A stretch of 64,000 nt of DNA. Source: Stenotrophomonas terrae. GTDB taxonomy: Bacteria; Pseudomonadota; Gammaproteobacteria; Xanthomonadales; Xanthomonadaceae. A program made the position numbers and the translations under genes. The stretch lies in contig NZ_LDJJ01000037.1 in the NCBI RefSeq assembly GCF_001431465.1, forward strand, positions 1 through 64,000, written 5' to 3'. The notes below the pieces were generated by a model that did no database searches, was not told the origin of the DNA, and saw nothing but the letters and a program-made list of their open reading frames with translations. Of this stretch, positions 46,857-56,488 are shown in pieces (within the stretch, counting starts at the first letter, position 1; every line of letters starts with the position of its first letter).

Positions 46857-47576
46857 ATGCTCGTTGCCCAAGGCCTCCGCAAGCGCTACAAGAACCGCGA
46901 AGTCGTCAAGGACTTCGGGCTGACCCTGGATGCCGGTGAAGTGGTAGGCGTGCTCGGCCCCAACGGTGCCGGCAAGACCACCTGTTTCTACATGATCGTC
47001 GGCCTGGTTGCCGCCGATGCCGGTAGCATCATGCTCGACGGCAAGGACCTCACCAATGAGCCCATGTACGAACGCGCCAAGCTCGGCGTCGGCTACCTGC
47101 CGCAGGAGCCGTCGGTGTTCCGCAAGCTCAGTGTGGCCGACAACATCCGGCTGGTGCTGGAGCTGCGCGAAGACCTGGACACCGCCAGCCGCGAGCGTGA
47201 ACTGTCCTCGCTGCTGGAAGAACTGCAGATCAGCCATGTTGCCGACCAGGCCGGCGCAAGCCTGTCCGGTGGTGAACGTCGCCGCTGCGAAATCGCCCGC
47301 GCACTGGCGGCACGGCCGCGCCTGATCCTGCTCGACGAGCCGTTTGCCGGCGTCGACCCAATCTCGGTCGGCGAGATCCAGCGCATCGTGACCCACCTCA
47401 AGCAACGCGGCATCGGCGTATTGATCACCGACCATAATGTGCGCGAAACCTTGGGAATCTGCGACCGGGCGTATATCCTCGCTGAGGGCAGCGTACTGGC
47501 GCAGGGGGCACCAGAAGATCTGCTGGCAAATACCGACGTACGCCGTGTTTATCTCGGGGACGCTTTCACCCTCTGA
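46857..47576 (+). CDS. lptB: LPS-transport ATPase LptB
   Basis: A 239-residue ABC ATPase that powers lipopolysaccharide extraction by LptB2FG. Walker [11 protein letters not shown]-loop [14 protein letters not shown], signature [15 protein letters not shown], Walker [14 protein letters not shown] and the H-loop TDHNVRETL are all present. The frame opens further upstream, but ATG 46857 gives the normal length and N terminus. It lies 41 bases before rpoN. Confidence 0.96.
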   Translation: MLVAQGLRKRYKNREVVKDFGLTLDAGEVVGVLGPNGAGKTTCFYMIVGLVAADAGSIMLDGKDLTNEPMYERAKLGVGYLPQEPSVFRKLSVADNIRLVLELREDLDTASRERELSSLLEELQISHVADQAGASLSGGERRRCEIARALAARPRLILLDEPFAGVDPISVGEIQRIVTHLKQRGIGVLITDHNVRETLGICDRAYILAEGSVLAQGAPEDLLANTDVRRVYLGDAFTL

Positions 47577-47617
47577 GCCGCAGCGCCACGTCGGGCCCCT
47601 TCCCGGACGGATCAGGC

Positions 47618-49051
47618 ATGAAAGCTCGGCTGCAGACATCGATGGGACAAAGCTTGGTCATGACGCCGCAGTTGCGTCAGGCCATCCGCTTGCTGCAGAT
47701 GTCCAGTACCGAGCTGGAGTTGGAACTGACCGAAGCGGTGGAAACCAATCCACTGCTGGAATGGGCAGAGAACACCGAAGGCAGTGATGGCGACGACAGC
47801 CCATCCAGCAGTTCCAGCGACGAAACCCCGATCGATCCCGCGCAAGGCGACATCAACGCCGACGGCGAAGACTGGGATGGCGGCGATGAAGACTGGAGCA
47901 GCGCGCGCTCGGGCTCGTTCGACGACGATGGCGACAACAGTGAGCGCGAACAGGCCGAAGACGGCGACACCCTCGCCGACCATCTGCTGTGGCAACTGCA
48001 CCTGACCCATCTGGGCCGCTGCGACCGCGCCATCGGCGTGGCGCTGATTGATGCATTGGACGAAGACGGCTATCTGCGCGAGCCCTTGTCCGCCATCGCC
48101 CAGACCCTGCTGCCCGAGATCCATGCCGACGAAGACGAGATCGTGGCGGTCCTGCGCCAGATCCAGCGCTTCGATCCGGCCGGCGTAGGCGCCCGCAACC
48201 TGGGCGAATGCCTTGCGCTGCAACTGGACACACTGCCCGCCGACACGCCCGCACTGGCGCTGGCCCGGCGCATTGCCGACGGCCCGCTGGAACGACTTCC
48301 GCGCGCAGGCATCAACGGTATCGCGCAGGAACTCAAACAACCGGTAGCCGACGTGGAAGAAGCGGTGCAGCTGCTGCGCTCGCTTGATCCACGCCCGGGC
48401 AAACAACTGGGCCAGATGAGCTCGGACACCTATGTCGTGCCCGACTGCGTGGTCTGGCGCCAACGCGGCATCTGGCGCTGCGCACTGGCCGGGCACGCCG
48501 GTCCGCGCGTGGTCATCAACCATGGCTACGAACAACTGATCCGCCGCTGCGGCGATGCCGATGCCAGCTACCTGCGCGCACAGCTGCAGGAAGCGCGTTG
48601 GCTACTGAAGAGCCTGCAGGCCCGTGGCGAAACGCTGTTGCGGGTGGTCACCAGCCTGCTGCATCACCAGGCCGGTTTTCTGGAATTCGGCGAACAGGCC
48701 CTGCGTCCGCTAACACTGCGTGAAATCGCTGGCGAACTGGAACTGCACGAATCCACCATTTCGCGCGCCATCGCCCGCAAATACGTGCGTACTCCGCGCG
48801 GCACCCTGCCGCTGCGTGCGTTCTTCGCCTCGGGCATCGATACCGAGGGCGGCGGTGAGGCCTCCAGCACGGCGATCCAGTCGATGATCCGCAACCTGAT
48901 CGATGCGGAAAACCCGCGCAAACCGCTTTCTGACGCCAAGCTGGCTGAAATGCTCAAAACCAGTGGCATACCGGTAGCGCGGCGCACCGTTGCGAAGTAT
49001 CGTGAGGCCATGAACATCTGTGCCTCTCACGAACGCGTCCGCATCGTCTGA
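47618..49051 (+). CDS. rpoN: RNA polymerase sigma-54 factor
   Basis: A 477-residue sigma-54. The N-terminal activator-interacting region (QSLVMTPQLRQAIRLLQMSS), an acidic region II (about 50-115), the core-binding domain and the C-terminal RpoN box ARRTVAKYREAMNI are visible, as is the HTH region LHESTISRAIARKYVRT. It would serve nitrogen, pilus and flagellar promoters with enhancer-binding proteins. As in E. coli it is followed by hpf and ptsN. Confidence 0.97.
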   Translation: MKARLQTSMGQSLVMTPQLRQAIRLLQMSSTELELELTEAVETNPLLEWAENTEGSDGDDSPSSSSSDETPIDPAQGDINADGEDWDGGDEDWSSARSGSFDDDGDNSEREQAEDGDTLADHLLWQLHLTHLGRCDRAIGVALIDALDEDGYLREPLSAIAQTLLPEIHADEDEIVAVLRQIQRFDPAGVGARNLGECLALQLDTLPADTPALALARRIADGPLERLPRAGINGIAQELKQPVADVEEAVQLLRSLDPRPGKQLGQMSSDTYVVPDCVVWRQRGIWRCALAGHAGPRVVINHGYEQLIRRCGDADASYLRAQLQEARWLLKSLQARGETLLRVVTSLLHHQAGFLEFGEQALRPLTLREIAGELELHESTISRAIARKYVRTPRGTLPLRAFFASGIDTEGGGEASSTAIQSMIRNLIDAENPRKPLSDAKLAEMLKTSGIPVARRTVAKYREAMNICASHERVRIV

Positions 49052-49110
49052 AGCATTCGTTGGGCAGCGCAGGGTTCATCTAGGCAACCCCGAACCACAG
49101 GAGGAATCCG

Positions 49111-49425
49111 ATGCGTATCGAGACGTATGGCCAGCAAGTTGAAGTCACGCCTGCTCTGAAGGAATACGTGGAAACAAAGCTGGAACGGCTGGGTCGGCAT
49201 TTCGACCAGCACTGCGAAGTCCGCGTCCAGTTGTCCACCCGCAAGCCTGACTACCTCGTCGTCGCCACGGTGAATCTACCCGGGCGCACCCTGCACGCCG
49301 ATGCGGCTGCCACCACCATGTATGCAGCCATTGACGTATTGGCCGACAAGCTCGACCGGCTGGTCATAAAGCACAAGGAAAAGCATCTTCCCCACGCATC
49401 GCATGCTCTGCGCGACAATGGCTGA
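49111..49425 (+). CDS. hpf: Short-form ribosome hibernation promoting factor
   Basis: A 104-residue HPF/YfiA-family protein with the basic beta-alpha fold that binds the decoding centre of the 30S subunit and promotes 100S dimer formation in stationary phase. Segments VEVTPALKEYVETKLERLGRH and AAIDVLADKLDRLVIKHKEK are typical; it lacks the C-terminal extension of long HPF. AGGAGGAAT is a strong ribosome-binding site. It lies between rpoN and ptsN. Confidence 0.95.
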   Translation: MRIETYGQQVEVTPALKEYVETKLERLGRHFDQHCEVRVQLSTRKPDYLVVATVNLPGRTLHADAAATTMYAAIDVLADKLDRLVIKHKEKHLPHASHALRDNG

Positions 49426-49450
49426 TCTTTATACCCAGCCGTAAGCCAAC

Positions 49451-49903
49451 ATGCCGTTGACCGACCTGATGGCGGCCGTGAGTACCCAGGTACTCGCGGT
49501 CGCTGATCGAGACAGCACCCTGATTGCTGCCTCCCGCCTGCTTGCCTGCCGCGAGGCCGGCGCAGACAGCCTCTTCCTCAGCCTGCGCGAGCGTGAAAAC
49601 GTTGGCAGCACGGCCATAGGCCACGGCATCGCCATCCCACATGGGCGCTCGGATACCTTGCAGGCGCCCCGCGGCGCCCTGCTGCGACTGCAGGAACCGG
49701 TTGATTTCGGCGGTGATGAACCGGTGGATCTGGTCTTTGCGATGGCCGTGCCTGCGCATTACACCCACCAACACCTGATGCTGCTGTCGGAGCTGGCGGA
49801 GATCTTCTCCGACGCCGACATCCGCCAGGCGCTGCGCGTTGCCCCCGACGCCCAGGCCCTCAAACACATCATCACCCACCCGCAACAGGCGCGCAGCGGA
49901 TGA
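49451..49903 (+). CDS. ptsN: Nitrogen-regulatory PTS protein EIIA-Ntr
   Basis: A 150-residue EIIA-Ntr, a regulatory phosphocarrier. The phosphorylated histidine is H64 in [10 protein letters not shown]. It receives phosphate from HPr/EI (encoded 3 kb downstream) and regulates potassium and carbon/nitrogen functions in other bacteria. The stop overlaps hprK by 4 bases. Confidence 0.95.
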   Translation: MPLTDLMAAVSTQVLAVADRDSTLIAASRLLACREAGADSLFLSLRERENVGSTAIGHGIAIPHGRSDTLQAPRGALLRLQEPVDFGGDEPVDLVFAMAVPAHYTHQHLMLLSELAEIFSDADIRQALRVAPDAQALKHIITHPQQARSG

Positions 49904-50850
49904 ATACCAGCATCACCGCCCAGGAATTGTTCGACCAGCAGCGCGAAAAGCTCGATCTGCGCTGGGTCGCCGGCCATGCCGGCTCGCAACGTGAACTGGA
50001 GGCGGGCAATACCGTCTCGCGGCGGCCCTCGCTGGCCGGCTACCTCAACACCATCTACCCCAACAAAGTGCAGATCCTCGGCACCGAGGAGCTGACCTGG
50101 CTCGATTCGCTGGATGCGCGGCAGCGCTGGGAAGTGATCGAGCGCATCATCCAGGCACGGCCACTGGCGCTGGTCATCACCAAGAGCCATGGCTGCCCGG
50201 AAGACCTGCGCTCGGCCGCCGACGAATCGCAGACCCCGTTATGGGTCTCGCCGCGACGCGGCCACGAACTGCTCAACCACCTCAGCTACCATCTGGCCCG
50301 CACGCTGGCGCCGCGGGTCATCCTGCATGGCGTATTCATGGAGATCTACTCCATTGGCGTGCTGATCACCGGCGAAGCCGGCTCGGGCAAGAGCGAACTG
50401 GCCCTGGAGCTGCTCTCGCGTGGCCACCGGCTGGTCGCCGATGACGCCCCCGAGTTCACCCAGATCGCCCCTGACGTGCTCGACGGCACCTGCCCGGAGC
50501 TGCTGCAGGACCTGCTGGAAGTACGCGGCCTGGGCGTGCTGAATGTGCGGCAGATGTTTGGTGACACCTCTGTAAAGAAGAACAAGTATCTTCGCCTGAT
50601 CGTGCACCTGACCAAGCCCATGACCGAACCCAGCAGCTACGGCTATGAGCGCCTTACCGGCGATTCGGGCAAGCGTCATGTGCTGGACCTGGACGTGCCG
50701 CTGATCACCCTGCCGGTGATGCCCGGGCGCAACCTGGCGGTGCTCACCGAGGCCGCCACCCGCCTGCACATCCTGCGCACCAAGGGCATCGACCCGGCGG
50801 CGATGTTCATCGCCCGCCATAGCAACCTGTTGGAGCAACGTAGTCCATGA
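49900..50850 (+). CDS. hprK: HPr kinase/phosphorylase
   Basis: A 316-residue bifunctional kinase/phosphorylase acting on Ser46 of HPr. Walker A is [13 protein letters not shown] and the family signature is [17 protein letters not shown]; the N-terminal HPrK-N domain covers about 1-130. Its target serine is present in the HPr encoded in the same operon. HprK occurs in only part of the proteobacteria; its presence here supports regulatory PTS phosphorylation. It overlaps both neighbours by 4 bases. Confidence 0.96.
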   Translation: MNTSITAQELFDQQREKLDLRWVAGHAGSQRELEAGNTVSRRPSLAGYLNTIYPNKVQILGTEELTWLDSLDARQRWEVIERIIQARPLALVITKSHGCPEDLRSAADESQTPLWVSPRRGHELLNHLSYHLARTLAPRVILHGVFMEIYSIGVLITGEAGSGKSELALELLSRGHRLVADDAPEFTQIAPDVLDGTCPELLQDLLEVRGLGVLNVRQMFGDTSVKKNKYLRLIVHLTKPMTEPSSYGYERLTGDSGKRHVLDLDVPLITLPVMPGRNLAVLTEAATRLHILRTKGIDPAAMFIARHSNLLEQRSP

Positions 50851-51725
50851 GTGCACACCCTGCATCGGTACTGATCATCGTCAGCGGCTTGTCCGGCTCG
50901 GGCAAATCGGTGGCGTTGAAGACCTTTGAAGACCTGGACTACTACTGCTCGGACAACATCCCGGTAAACCTGCTGCCCGAGTTCGTGCGCGGGGTGCTCG
51001 GCGAACGCGACGAAAACAGCCCCAAACGGCTGGTTGTCGGCATCGATGTACGCGGCCGCAGCGACCTCAGCCAATTGGGCACCTGGCGCAAGACCGCGCT
51101 GGATTACGGCATCGATGCGCGCCTGCTGTTCTTCGAAGCCGACGATGACACCTTGCTGGCGCGTTATGCCGATACCCGCCGCCGCCACCCGCTCAGCCAC
51201 CTGGGCCTGTCGCTGCCCGAAGCCATCGCCCGCGAACGCGAGTTGACCGCGCCGCTGCGCCGCGAGGCCGATGCGGTCATCGACACCACCCGCCTCAACG
51301 TCCACCAGCTGCGGCGCCGGGTCATCACCGATTTCGCGCTCAGCCACGAAAACAAGCTGTCGTTGCTGTTCGAATCCTTCGCCTACAAGCGCGGCGTGCC
51401 GGCCGAGGCGGATTTCGTCTTCGACGCGCGGGTATTGCCCAATCCGCACTGGGACCCGGAACTACGCTCACTGACCGGCCGCGACCGCGAGGTCCGCGAG
51501 TACCTGGACGCCCAACCCGACGTGGTGCGTTACGTCACCCAGCTGCAGGATCTGCTCGATACCTGGCTGCCCAAGCTGGGCAGCGAAACCCGCAGCTATG
51601 TCACCGTCGCCTTCGGCTGCACCGGCGGCAAACACCGCTCGGTCTACCTGGCCGAACGCTTGGCCCGGCATGCGCGCGAGCGCGGCTGGCAGGACGTGGC
51701 CACCTTCCATCGCGAACAGGATTGA
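50847..51725 (+). CDS. rapZ: RNase adapter protein RapZ
   Basis: A 292-residue RapZ (YvcJ family). The N-terminal P-loop is [18 protein letters not shown] and the C-terminal segment [20 protein letters not shown] carries the RNA/metabolite-binding domain. In E. coli RapZ senses glucosamine-6-phosphate and directs RNase E to sRNA GlmZ; whether a GlmZ-like RNA exists here is unknown. Overlaps hprK by 4 bases. Confidence 0.96.
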   Translation: MSAHPASVLIIVSGLSGSGKSVALKTFEDLDYYCSDNIPVNLLPEFVRGVLGERDENSPKRLVVGIDVRGRSDLSQLGTWRKTALDYGIDARLLFFEADDDTLLARYADTRRRHPLSHLGLSLPEAIARERELTAPLRREADAVIDTTRLNVHQLRRRVITDFALSHENKLSLLFESFAYKRGVPAEADFVFDARVLPNPHWDPELRSLTGRDREVREYLDAQPDVVRYVTQLQDLLDTWLPKLGSETRSYVTVAFGCTGGKHRSVYLAERLARHARERGWQDVATFHREQD

Positions 51726-51812
51726 AAGGCGCGGCAGGACAGCCCTGAATGACACACAGAAGACAGTTTTAGACGCTATCGCGGACTTGCTCCGACCTGT
51801 TAACGTTCAGGG

Positions 51813-52205
51813 ATGACCTGCGGCATTCTCCTAGTAACTCACACCGGTATCGGCACTTCCCTGCTGGAAGTGGCGACCACCCTGTTGCGGCACCTGCCGC
51901 TGAAAACCGAAGCGTTCGAAGTACCTTTCGACGCCGACCTGGATGCCCTGCTGCCCGCCGCTTCGGCGGCGATGCGCCGGGTTGAAGGCGATGGTGGCGT
52001 GTTGATATTGACCGATCTGTACGGCGCCAGCCCCAGCAATCTTGCCGGCCAGCTGGCCCGCCTGGGTACTCCCACGCGGCGTGTATCGGGTTTGAGTCTG
52101 GCGATGTTGCTGCGGGTAATGAACTATCCGGAACAGGGATTGGACCAACTGCCCGCCACTGCGGCGGCGGGCGCTCGCAATGGAGTCATCACCGACGATG
52201 CTTGA
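51813..52205 (+). CDS. PTS mannose-type EIIA domain protein
   Basis: A 130-residue stand-alone EIIA of the mannose/sorbose family. The phosphorylatable histidine is H10 (LLVTHTGIG), and LILTDLYGASPSN is the conserved second loop. No EIIB, EIIC or EIID gene is nearby, so it is probably regulatory rather than a sugar importer. The stop overlaps the HPr start by eight bases (ATGCTTGA), suggesting coupled translation. Confidence 0.93.
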   Translation: MTCGILLVTHTGIGTSLLEVATTLLRHLPLKTEAFEVPFDADLDALLPAASAAMRRVEGDGGVLILTDLYGASPSNLAGQLARLGTPTRRVSGLSLAMLLRVMNYPEQGLDQLPATAAAGARNGVITDDA

Positions 52206-52467
52206 ACAAGAACTCATGGTTTCCAACCGGCTGGGCCTGCATGCCCGTGCCACCGCCAAGCTGGTGCAGGTACTGTCCGGCTTCCGCGCCAATGCCACGC
52301 TGGTGGCCAAGGGCCGCGAGGTCAACGCCAAAAGCATCATGGGCGTGATGCTGCTGGCCGCCGCCCAGGGCACACCGGTCACGGTGCGGGTCGACGGCGA
52401 GGACGAAGCGGCAGCACTGGAGGCGGTAGCCGCCCTGTTCGAGCGTCGTTTCGACGAGGACAACTGA
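52198..52467 (+). CDS. ptsH: Phosphocarrier protein HPr
   Basis: An 89-residue HPr. The EI-phosphorylated histidine is H15 (LGLHARATAKLV) and the regulatory serine is S46 (NAKSIMGVM), target of HprK. Start ATG at 52198 overlaps the EIIA gene; upstream in-frame starts would alter the normal H15 numbering, so 52198 is preferred. ptsI follows 49 bases downstream. Confidence 0.95.
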   Translation: MLEQELMVSNRLGLHARATAKLVQVLSGFRANATLVAKGREVNAKSIMGVMLLAAAQGTPVTVRVDGEDEAAALEAVAALFERRFDEDN

Positions 52468-52516
52468 TGCGCAACGCCGCGCACGCGGGGGCAGCCAAGA
52501 TACGGAGCCGGCAACG

Positions 52517-54235
52517 GTGAACCGTCTACTTGGCCTGCCCGCTTCCCGTGGCTCGGCGCTGGGCCGTGCCCGTGTGCGCTTGCCACATGTGCAGGATATC
52601 GGCGAAAAACGCGTCGCCGCCAATGCGGTGGAACACGAACTCGAACGCCTGCACCGCGCCACCGATGCGGCGCGCCAGGAAATGCGCGAGCTGCGTACCC
52701 GCCTGCAGGGTGCGCTGCCCGCGGAAGTGGGCGAATTCCTCGAGCTGCACGCCATGCTGCTTGACGACCCCGAGCTGCTGACTGCGCTGGATGAGCTGGT
52801 GCGCAGCAAGCGCTACAGCGCCAGCCACGCCCTGCGCATCCAGCGCGACCGGCTGGCGCAGGTGTTCGAAGGCATGGAAGACGCCTACCTGAAAAGCCGG
52901 ATGGACGATCTGGACCATGTGATCGGTCGCATCCAGTCCTTCCTGCACAAACGCACCACCACCATGAAGGGCCTGGCCGGCGAGATCCTGGTCTGCGAGA
53001 ACGTCGCGCCCTCGGAGCTGGCGCAGCTGCAGTCGCAAGGCGTGGTCGGCATCGTCAGCAGCGCCGGCAGCGTGCTTTCGCACAGCGCCATCCTCGCGCG
53101 CAGCCTGCATATGCCGCTGGTGGTGGCCGCCAACGCGGTACTGCAGAAAGTCAGCGATGGCGACGTACTGATACTGGACGGTGGCAGTGGCGAGATCGTG
53201 GTCGATCCCGGCCCCGACGACCTGCGCCAATACCGCCTGCGGCAACGAGAACTGGCACGCGAGCAGCGTGAACTCGGCCGCCTGCGGGCCAAGCCGACCC
53301 GCACCCTTGATGGCGCGGAGATCACCCTGCTGGCCAACGCCGAATCCCATGACGACGTGGCCCAGGCGCATGCCCTGGGTGCCCGCGGTCTGGGCCTGTA
53401 CCGCACCGAATTCCTGTTCATGCAGCGCAACCAGCTGCCTGACGAAGAAGAACAGTTCCACGTCTACCGCGACACCGTGCTGGGCATGAGCGGGCGCCCG
53501 GTCACCATACGTACCCTGGACCTGGGCGCGGACAAGGCCGACCGCACCGGGCTGGTGCTGAGCAGCGAGGAAAACCCTGCGCTGGGCCTGCGCGGCGTGC
53601 GCCTGTCGCTGGCCCGGCCCAAGGTATCCGATACCCAGTTGCGGGCCATCCTGCGTGCCTCCGGCTATGGTCCGCTGCGCATCCTGATCCCGATGCTGAC
53701 CACCCGCGAGGAAATCATGGCCGTGCGCCGGCGCCTGTCACGGCTGACCGCGATCCTGCGCAATGATGGCCATGAAGTGGCCGAGAACATTCCGGTCGGG
53801 GCGATGATCGAGGTGCCGGCGGCCGCCATTGCACTGGAAACCTTCATCGACCAGGTCGACTTCCTGTCGATCGGCACCAATGACCTGGTCCAGTACCTGC
53901 TGGCCGCCGACCGCAACAACGATGCCGTGGCCGAGCTGTATTCGCCGCTGCATCCAGCGGTGCTGTGGCTGTTGCGGCAGGTGATCGAAACCGCCCAGCG
54001 GCACGACACGCCGGTGGCGGTCTGCGGTGAAATGGCCGGTGACGCGCGCATGACAGCCTTGCTGCTAGCCTTGGGGCTGACCGAGTTCAGCCTGCACCCG
54101 GCCACCTTGCTGGAAGTCCGTCGCGCCATCCGCGAGGTGGATCTTGGCGCGCTGCGCCAGCAGGCGCCGCAGTTATTGGCTGCACGCGACCGCCGCGGCA
54201 TTGAACGCTGGATCACCACCACCGCCGGTAGTTGA
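52517..54235 (+). CDS. ptsI: Phosphoenolpyruvate-protein phosphotransferase (EI)
   Basis: A 572-residue enzyme I that takes phosphate from PEP and passes it to HPr. The active-site histidine sits in GSVLSHSAILARSLHMPLVV, and PEP-binding motifs include GLYRTEFLFM, TLDLGADK and DFLSIGTNDLVQYLLAADRN, with the catalytic cysteine in AVCGEMAGD. GTG start after GGAGCCGGCAAC. No GAF domain is fused, so it is sugar-type EI by length although it probably serves a regulatory PTS. Confidence 0.96.
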   Translation: MNRLLGLPASRGSALGRARVRLPHVQDIGEKRVAANAVEHELERLHRATDAARQEMRELRTRLQGALPAEVGEFLELHAMLLDDPELLTALDELVRSKRYSASHALRIQRDRLAQVFEGMEDAYLKSRMDDLDHVIGRIQSFLHKRTTTMKGLAGEILVCENVAPSELAQLQSQGVVGIVSSAGSVLSHSAILARSLHMPLVVAANAVLQKVSDGDVLILDGGSGEIVVDPGPDDLRQYRLRQRELAREQRELGRLRAKPTRTLDGAEITLLANAESHDDVAQAHALGARGLGLYRTEFLFMQRNQLPDEEEQFHVYRDTVLGMSGRPVTIRTLDLGADKADRTGLVLSSEENPALGLRGVRLSLARPKVSDTQLRAILRASGYGPLRILIPMLTTREEIMAVRRRLSRLTAILRNDGHEVAENIPVGAMIEVPAAAIALETFIDQVDFLSIGTNDLVQYLLAADRNNDAVAELYSPLHPAVLWLLRQVIETAQRHDTPVAVCGEMAGDARMTALLLALGLTEFSLHPATLLEVRRAIREVDLGALRQQAPQLLAARDRRGIERWITTTAGS

Positions 54236-54366
54236 GTCCGGCAACAAAATCCGGCAGCGCCGGTTATATGCAAGCCCGCGCGCCGCACGTGATAATGGCG
54301 GGCTAAACACCGCCGATGGCGCTCACCCGCCACGGACTGCGGCCATCACCATACCGGGAGCTGCGC

Positions 54367-55728
54367 ATGGCTGAAGCCGTACGCCACGACAAGACCGCAC
54401 GCCAGCTGCGCCTGCTTTCCGATGCATTGGACAGCGGCCGTCTGGGGCCGGTGCGCCGTCTGGTCAACACGCTCTCGCCGGCCGAGATCGGCAACCTGCT
54501 GGAGTCGTTGCCGCCGGGCAAGCGTGAAGTGGTGTGGGGGCTGGTGGATGCCGAGGACGACGGCGAGGTGCTGGTGCATGTCGGTGAAGACGTGCGCGAA
54601 AGCCTGCTGGCGGACATGGACGCGGACGAGATCATCGCCGCGGTCGAAGACCTGGACATCGACGATCTCGCCGATCTGGTCGAGGACCTGCCCGACACCG
54701 TCATCGACGAAGTACTCAAGTCGATGGACCGCGAGAACCGCGAGCGGCTGGAGCAGGTGCTGTCCTACCCGGAAGACACCGCCGGCCGCTTGATGAACCC
54801 GGACGTGGTCACCGTGCGCGCCGACGTCAATGTCGATGTGGTGCTGCGCTACCTGCGCCTGCGCGGCGAGCTGCCCGACCACACCGATCACCTGTTCGTG
54901 GTCAGCCGGCGTCACCAGTACCTGGGCCGGCTGTCGCTGGCCTCGCTGGTCACCCACGAAGACACCACCCCGATCAACCGCCTGATCGACGACGAACAGC
55001 CGGCCATCGACGTGGGCGAAAGCGCCGACGAAGTGGCCCGCCAGTTCTCCGATCATGACTGGGTCTCGGCACCGGTGGTGGATGACAACAACATCCTGAT
55101 CGGCCGCATCACCATCGATGACGTGGTCGACATCATCCGTGGCCAGGCCGAACACCAGGCCTTGGGCGCGGCCGGCCTGGACGAGGACGAGGACCTGTTC
55201 AGCCCGGTCTGGCGTGCCATGCGCCGGCGCCTGATGTGGTTGTCGGTCAATCTGTGCACGGCTTTCCTCGCCTCCAGCGTGGTCGGCCACTTTGAAGGCA
55301 CCATCGACAAGCTGGTGGCGCTGGCGGTGCTGATGCCGATCGTCGCCGGCCTCGGCGGCAACGCCGGCACCCAGGTGCTGGCACTGATGATCCGCGGCCT
55401 GGCACTGGGCCAGGTGGGCGCCTCCAATGCCCGCACCTTGTTGTGGAAAGAGCTACGCGTAGCCCTGCTCAACGGCGTGGTGCTGGGCACGGTGCTGGGC
55501 CTGATCGTGCTGGCCTGGTTCCACATGCCCGGGCTGTCGCTGGTGATCGGCGTCGCGCTGACCTTCAATCTATTGTTTGCCGCATCGGCCGGTGTATTGG
55601 TGCCATTGACGCTGAAGCGGCTGGGTTTCGACCCGGCGCTGGCCAGCGGCATCTTCCTGACCGCCGTAACCGACTCGATGGGCTTTTTCACCTTCCTCGG
55701 CCTGGCCACGCTGGTGCTGTTGCACTGA
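54367..55728 (+). CDS. mgtE: Magnesium transporter MgtE
   Basis: A 453-residue magnesium channel. An MgtE-N superhelical domain (about 20-120), tandem CBS domains (about 120-245) and five C-terminal helices with the selectivity region PIVAGLGGNAGTQ are present. ATG at 54367 with GGGAG upstream was chosen over ATG 54316. The acidic N-terminal domains sense Mg2+. It is followed by a REP element at 55746. Confidence 0.95.
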   Translation: MAEAVRHDKTARQLRLLSDALDSGRLGPVRRLVNTLSPAEIGNLLESLPPGKREVVWGLVDAEDDGEVLVHVGEDVRESLLADMDADEIIAAVEDLDIDDLADLVEDLPDTVIDEVLKSMDRENRERLEQVLSYPEDTAGRLMNPDVVTVRADVNVDVVLRYLRLRGELPDHTDHLFVVSRRHQYLGRLSLASLVTHEDTTPINRLIDDEQPAIDVGESADEVARQFSDHDWVSAPVVDDNNILIGRITIDDVVDIIRGQAEHQALGAAGLDEDEDLFSPVWRAMRRRLMWLSVNLCTAFLASSVVGHFEGTIDKLVALAVLMPIVAGLGGNAGTQVLALMIRGLALGQVGASNARTLLWKELRVALLNGVVLGTVLGLIVLAWFHMPGLSLVIGVALTFNLLFAASAGVLVPLTLKRLGFDPALASGIFLTAVTDSMGFFTFLGLATLVLLH

Positions 55729-55745
55729 TCGCCGCAGGTAGAACC

Positions 55746-55820
55746 GTAGCCCGGGTAAGCGCAGCGCACCCGGGAGTTCTTCGCGGAAAGCCCCGGGTGC
55801 GCTGCGCTTACCCGGGCTAC
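55746..55820. repeat. GTAGCCCGGG inverted-repeat element
   Basis: A complete 75-base element with GTAGCCCGGGTAAGCGCAGC and its reverse complement, immediately after mgtE and 30 bases before the zinc-ribbon gene. Same family as at 5667, 20978, 29015 and 60685. Confidence 0.92.
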
Positions 55821-55849
55821 ACTTCAACGCCCTTGTTTCAGGCTTCCCC

Positions 55850-56113
55850 ATGACCATCACCGTCAACGACTACTACCAGACCGGCTGGCGCGAGGACGTG
55901 CACAACTGTCCCGCCTGCGAATGGAAGGGCAACTCCCGGCAGATGGAAATGGAACTGCACGACGAGCAGACCGAGTACGCCTGCCCCGAATGCGAGTACC
56001 CGCTATTGGTCGTACAGCACCCCGACCTGACGCAGATGCAGGCCGCTGCCGCGGCCGGCAACGAAGAAGCCCAGCAGCAGCTGGCCATCCTGGCAATGGC
56101 ACCGCGCGACTAA
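55850..56113 (+). CDS. Small zinc-ribbon protein
   Basis: An 87-residue cytoplasmic protein with two C-x-x-C knuckles (C20-x-x-C23, ACPECEY near C45-C48) that would bind zinc, and an Ala/Gln-rich C-terminal helix. It is not a recognised named family. No ribosome-binding site stands out, but the two cysteine pairs and codon use support coding. Located after mgtE and a REP element; function unknown. Confidence 0.8.
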   Translation: MTITVNDYYQTGWREDVHNCPACEWKGNSRQMEMELHDEQTEYACPECEYPLLVVQHPDLTQMQAAAAAGNEEAQQQLAILAMAPRD

Positions 56114-56141
56114 CTGCAGGTCACACAGCAGCACCCGCCCT

Positions 56142-56383
56142 GTAGTGCCGAGCCATGCTCGGCAGGGGCTCTACCTGCAATACAACCATCGTGTAGGAGC
56201 GGCGTAAGCCGCGAAGCTGGCACAGCTCGAAAGCCGCAAAAAAAGCCAACCCCTCCCCAGCCCTCCCCTACGCCTTCGGCGCAAGGGAGGGAGGCAGGCA
56301 ACGGCGTAGTGCCGAGCCATGCTCGGCAGGGGCTTTACAAGCAAATACCAACCGTCATGTAGGAGCGGCGTAAGCCGCGAAGC
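56142..56383. repeat. Cluster of GTAG REPs and CCCTCCCC element
   Basis: Contains GTAGTGCCGAGCCATGCTCG (56142, and again near 56307), GTAGGAGCGGCGTAAGCCGC (56191, 56358) and a CCCTCCCC-type hairpin with centre CTACGCCTTCGGCGCAAG at about 56255-56296. The 375-base gap 56114-56488 contains no gene. Confidence 0.9.
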
Positions 56384-56488
56384 CAACATTCCTGAAAGCC
56401 TAAAGCCAAGCCTTGCCCTACGCCCCCGGCACAAGGCAGCACGCGACACCGGACCTTCAACTCCGGCACACCATCGAACAAACCTGGC

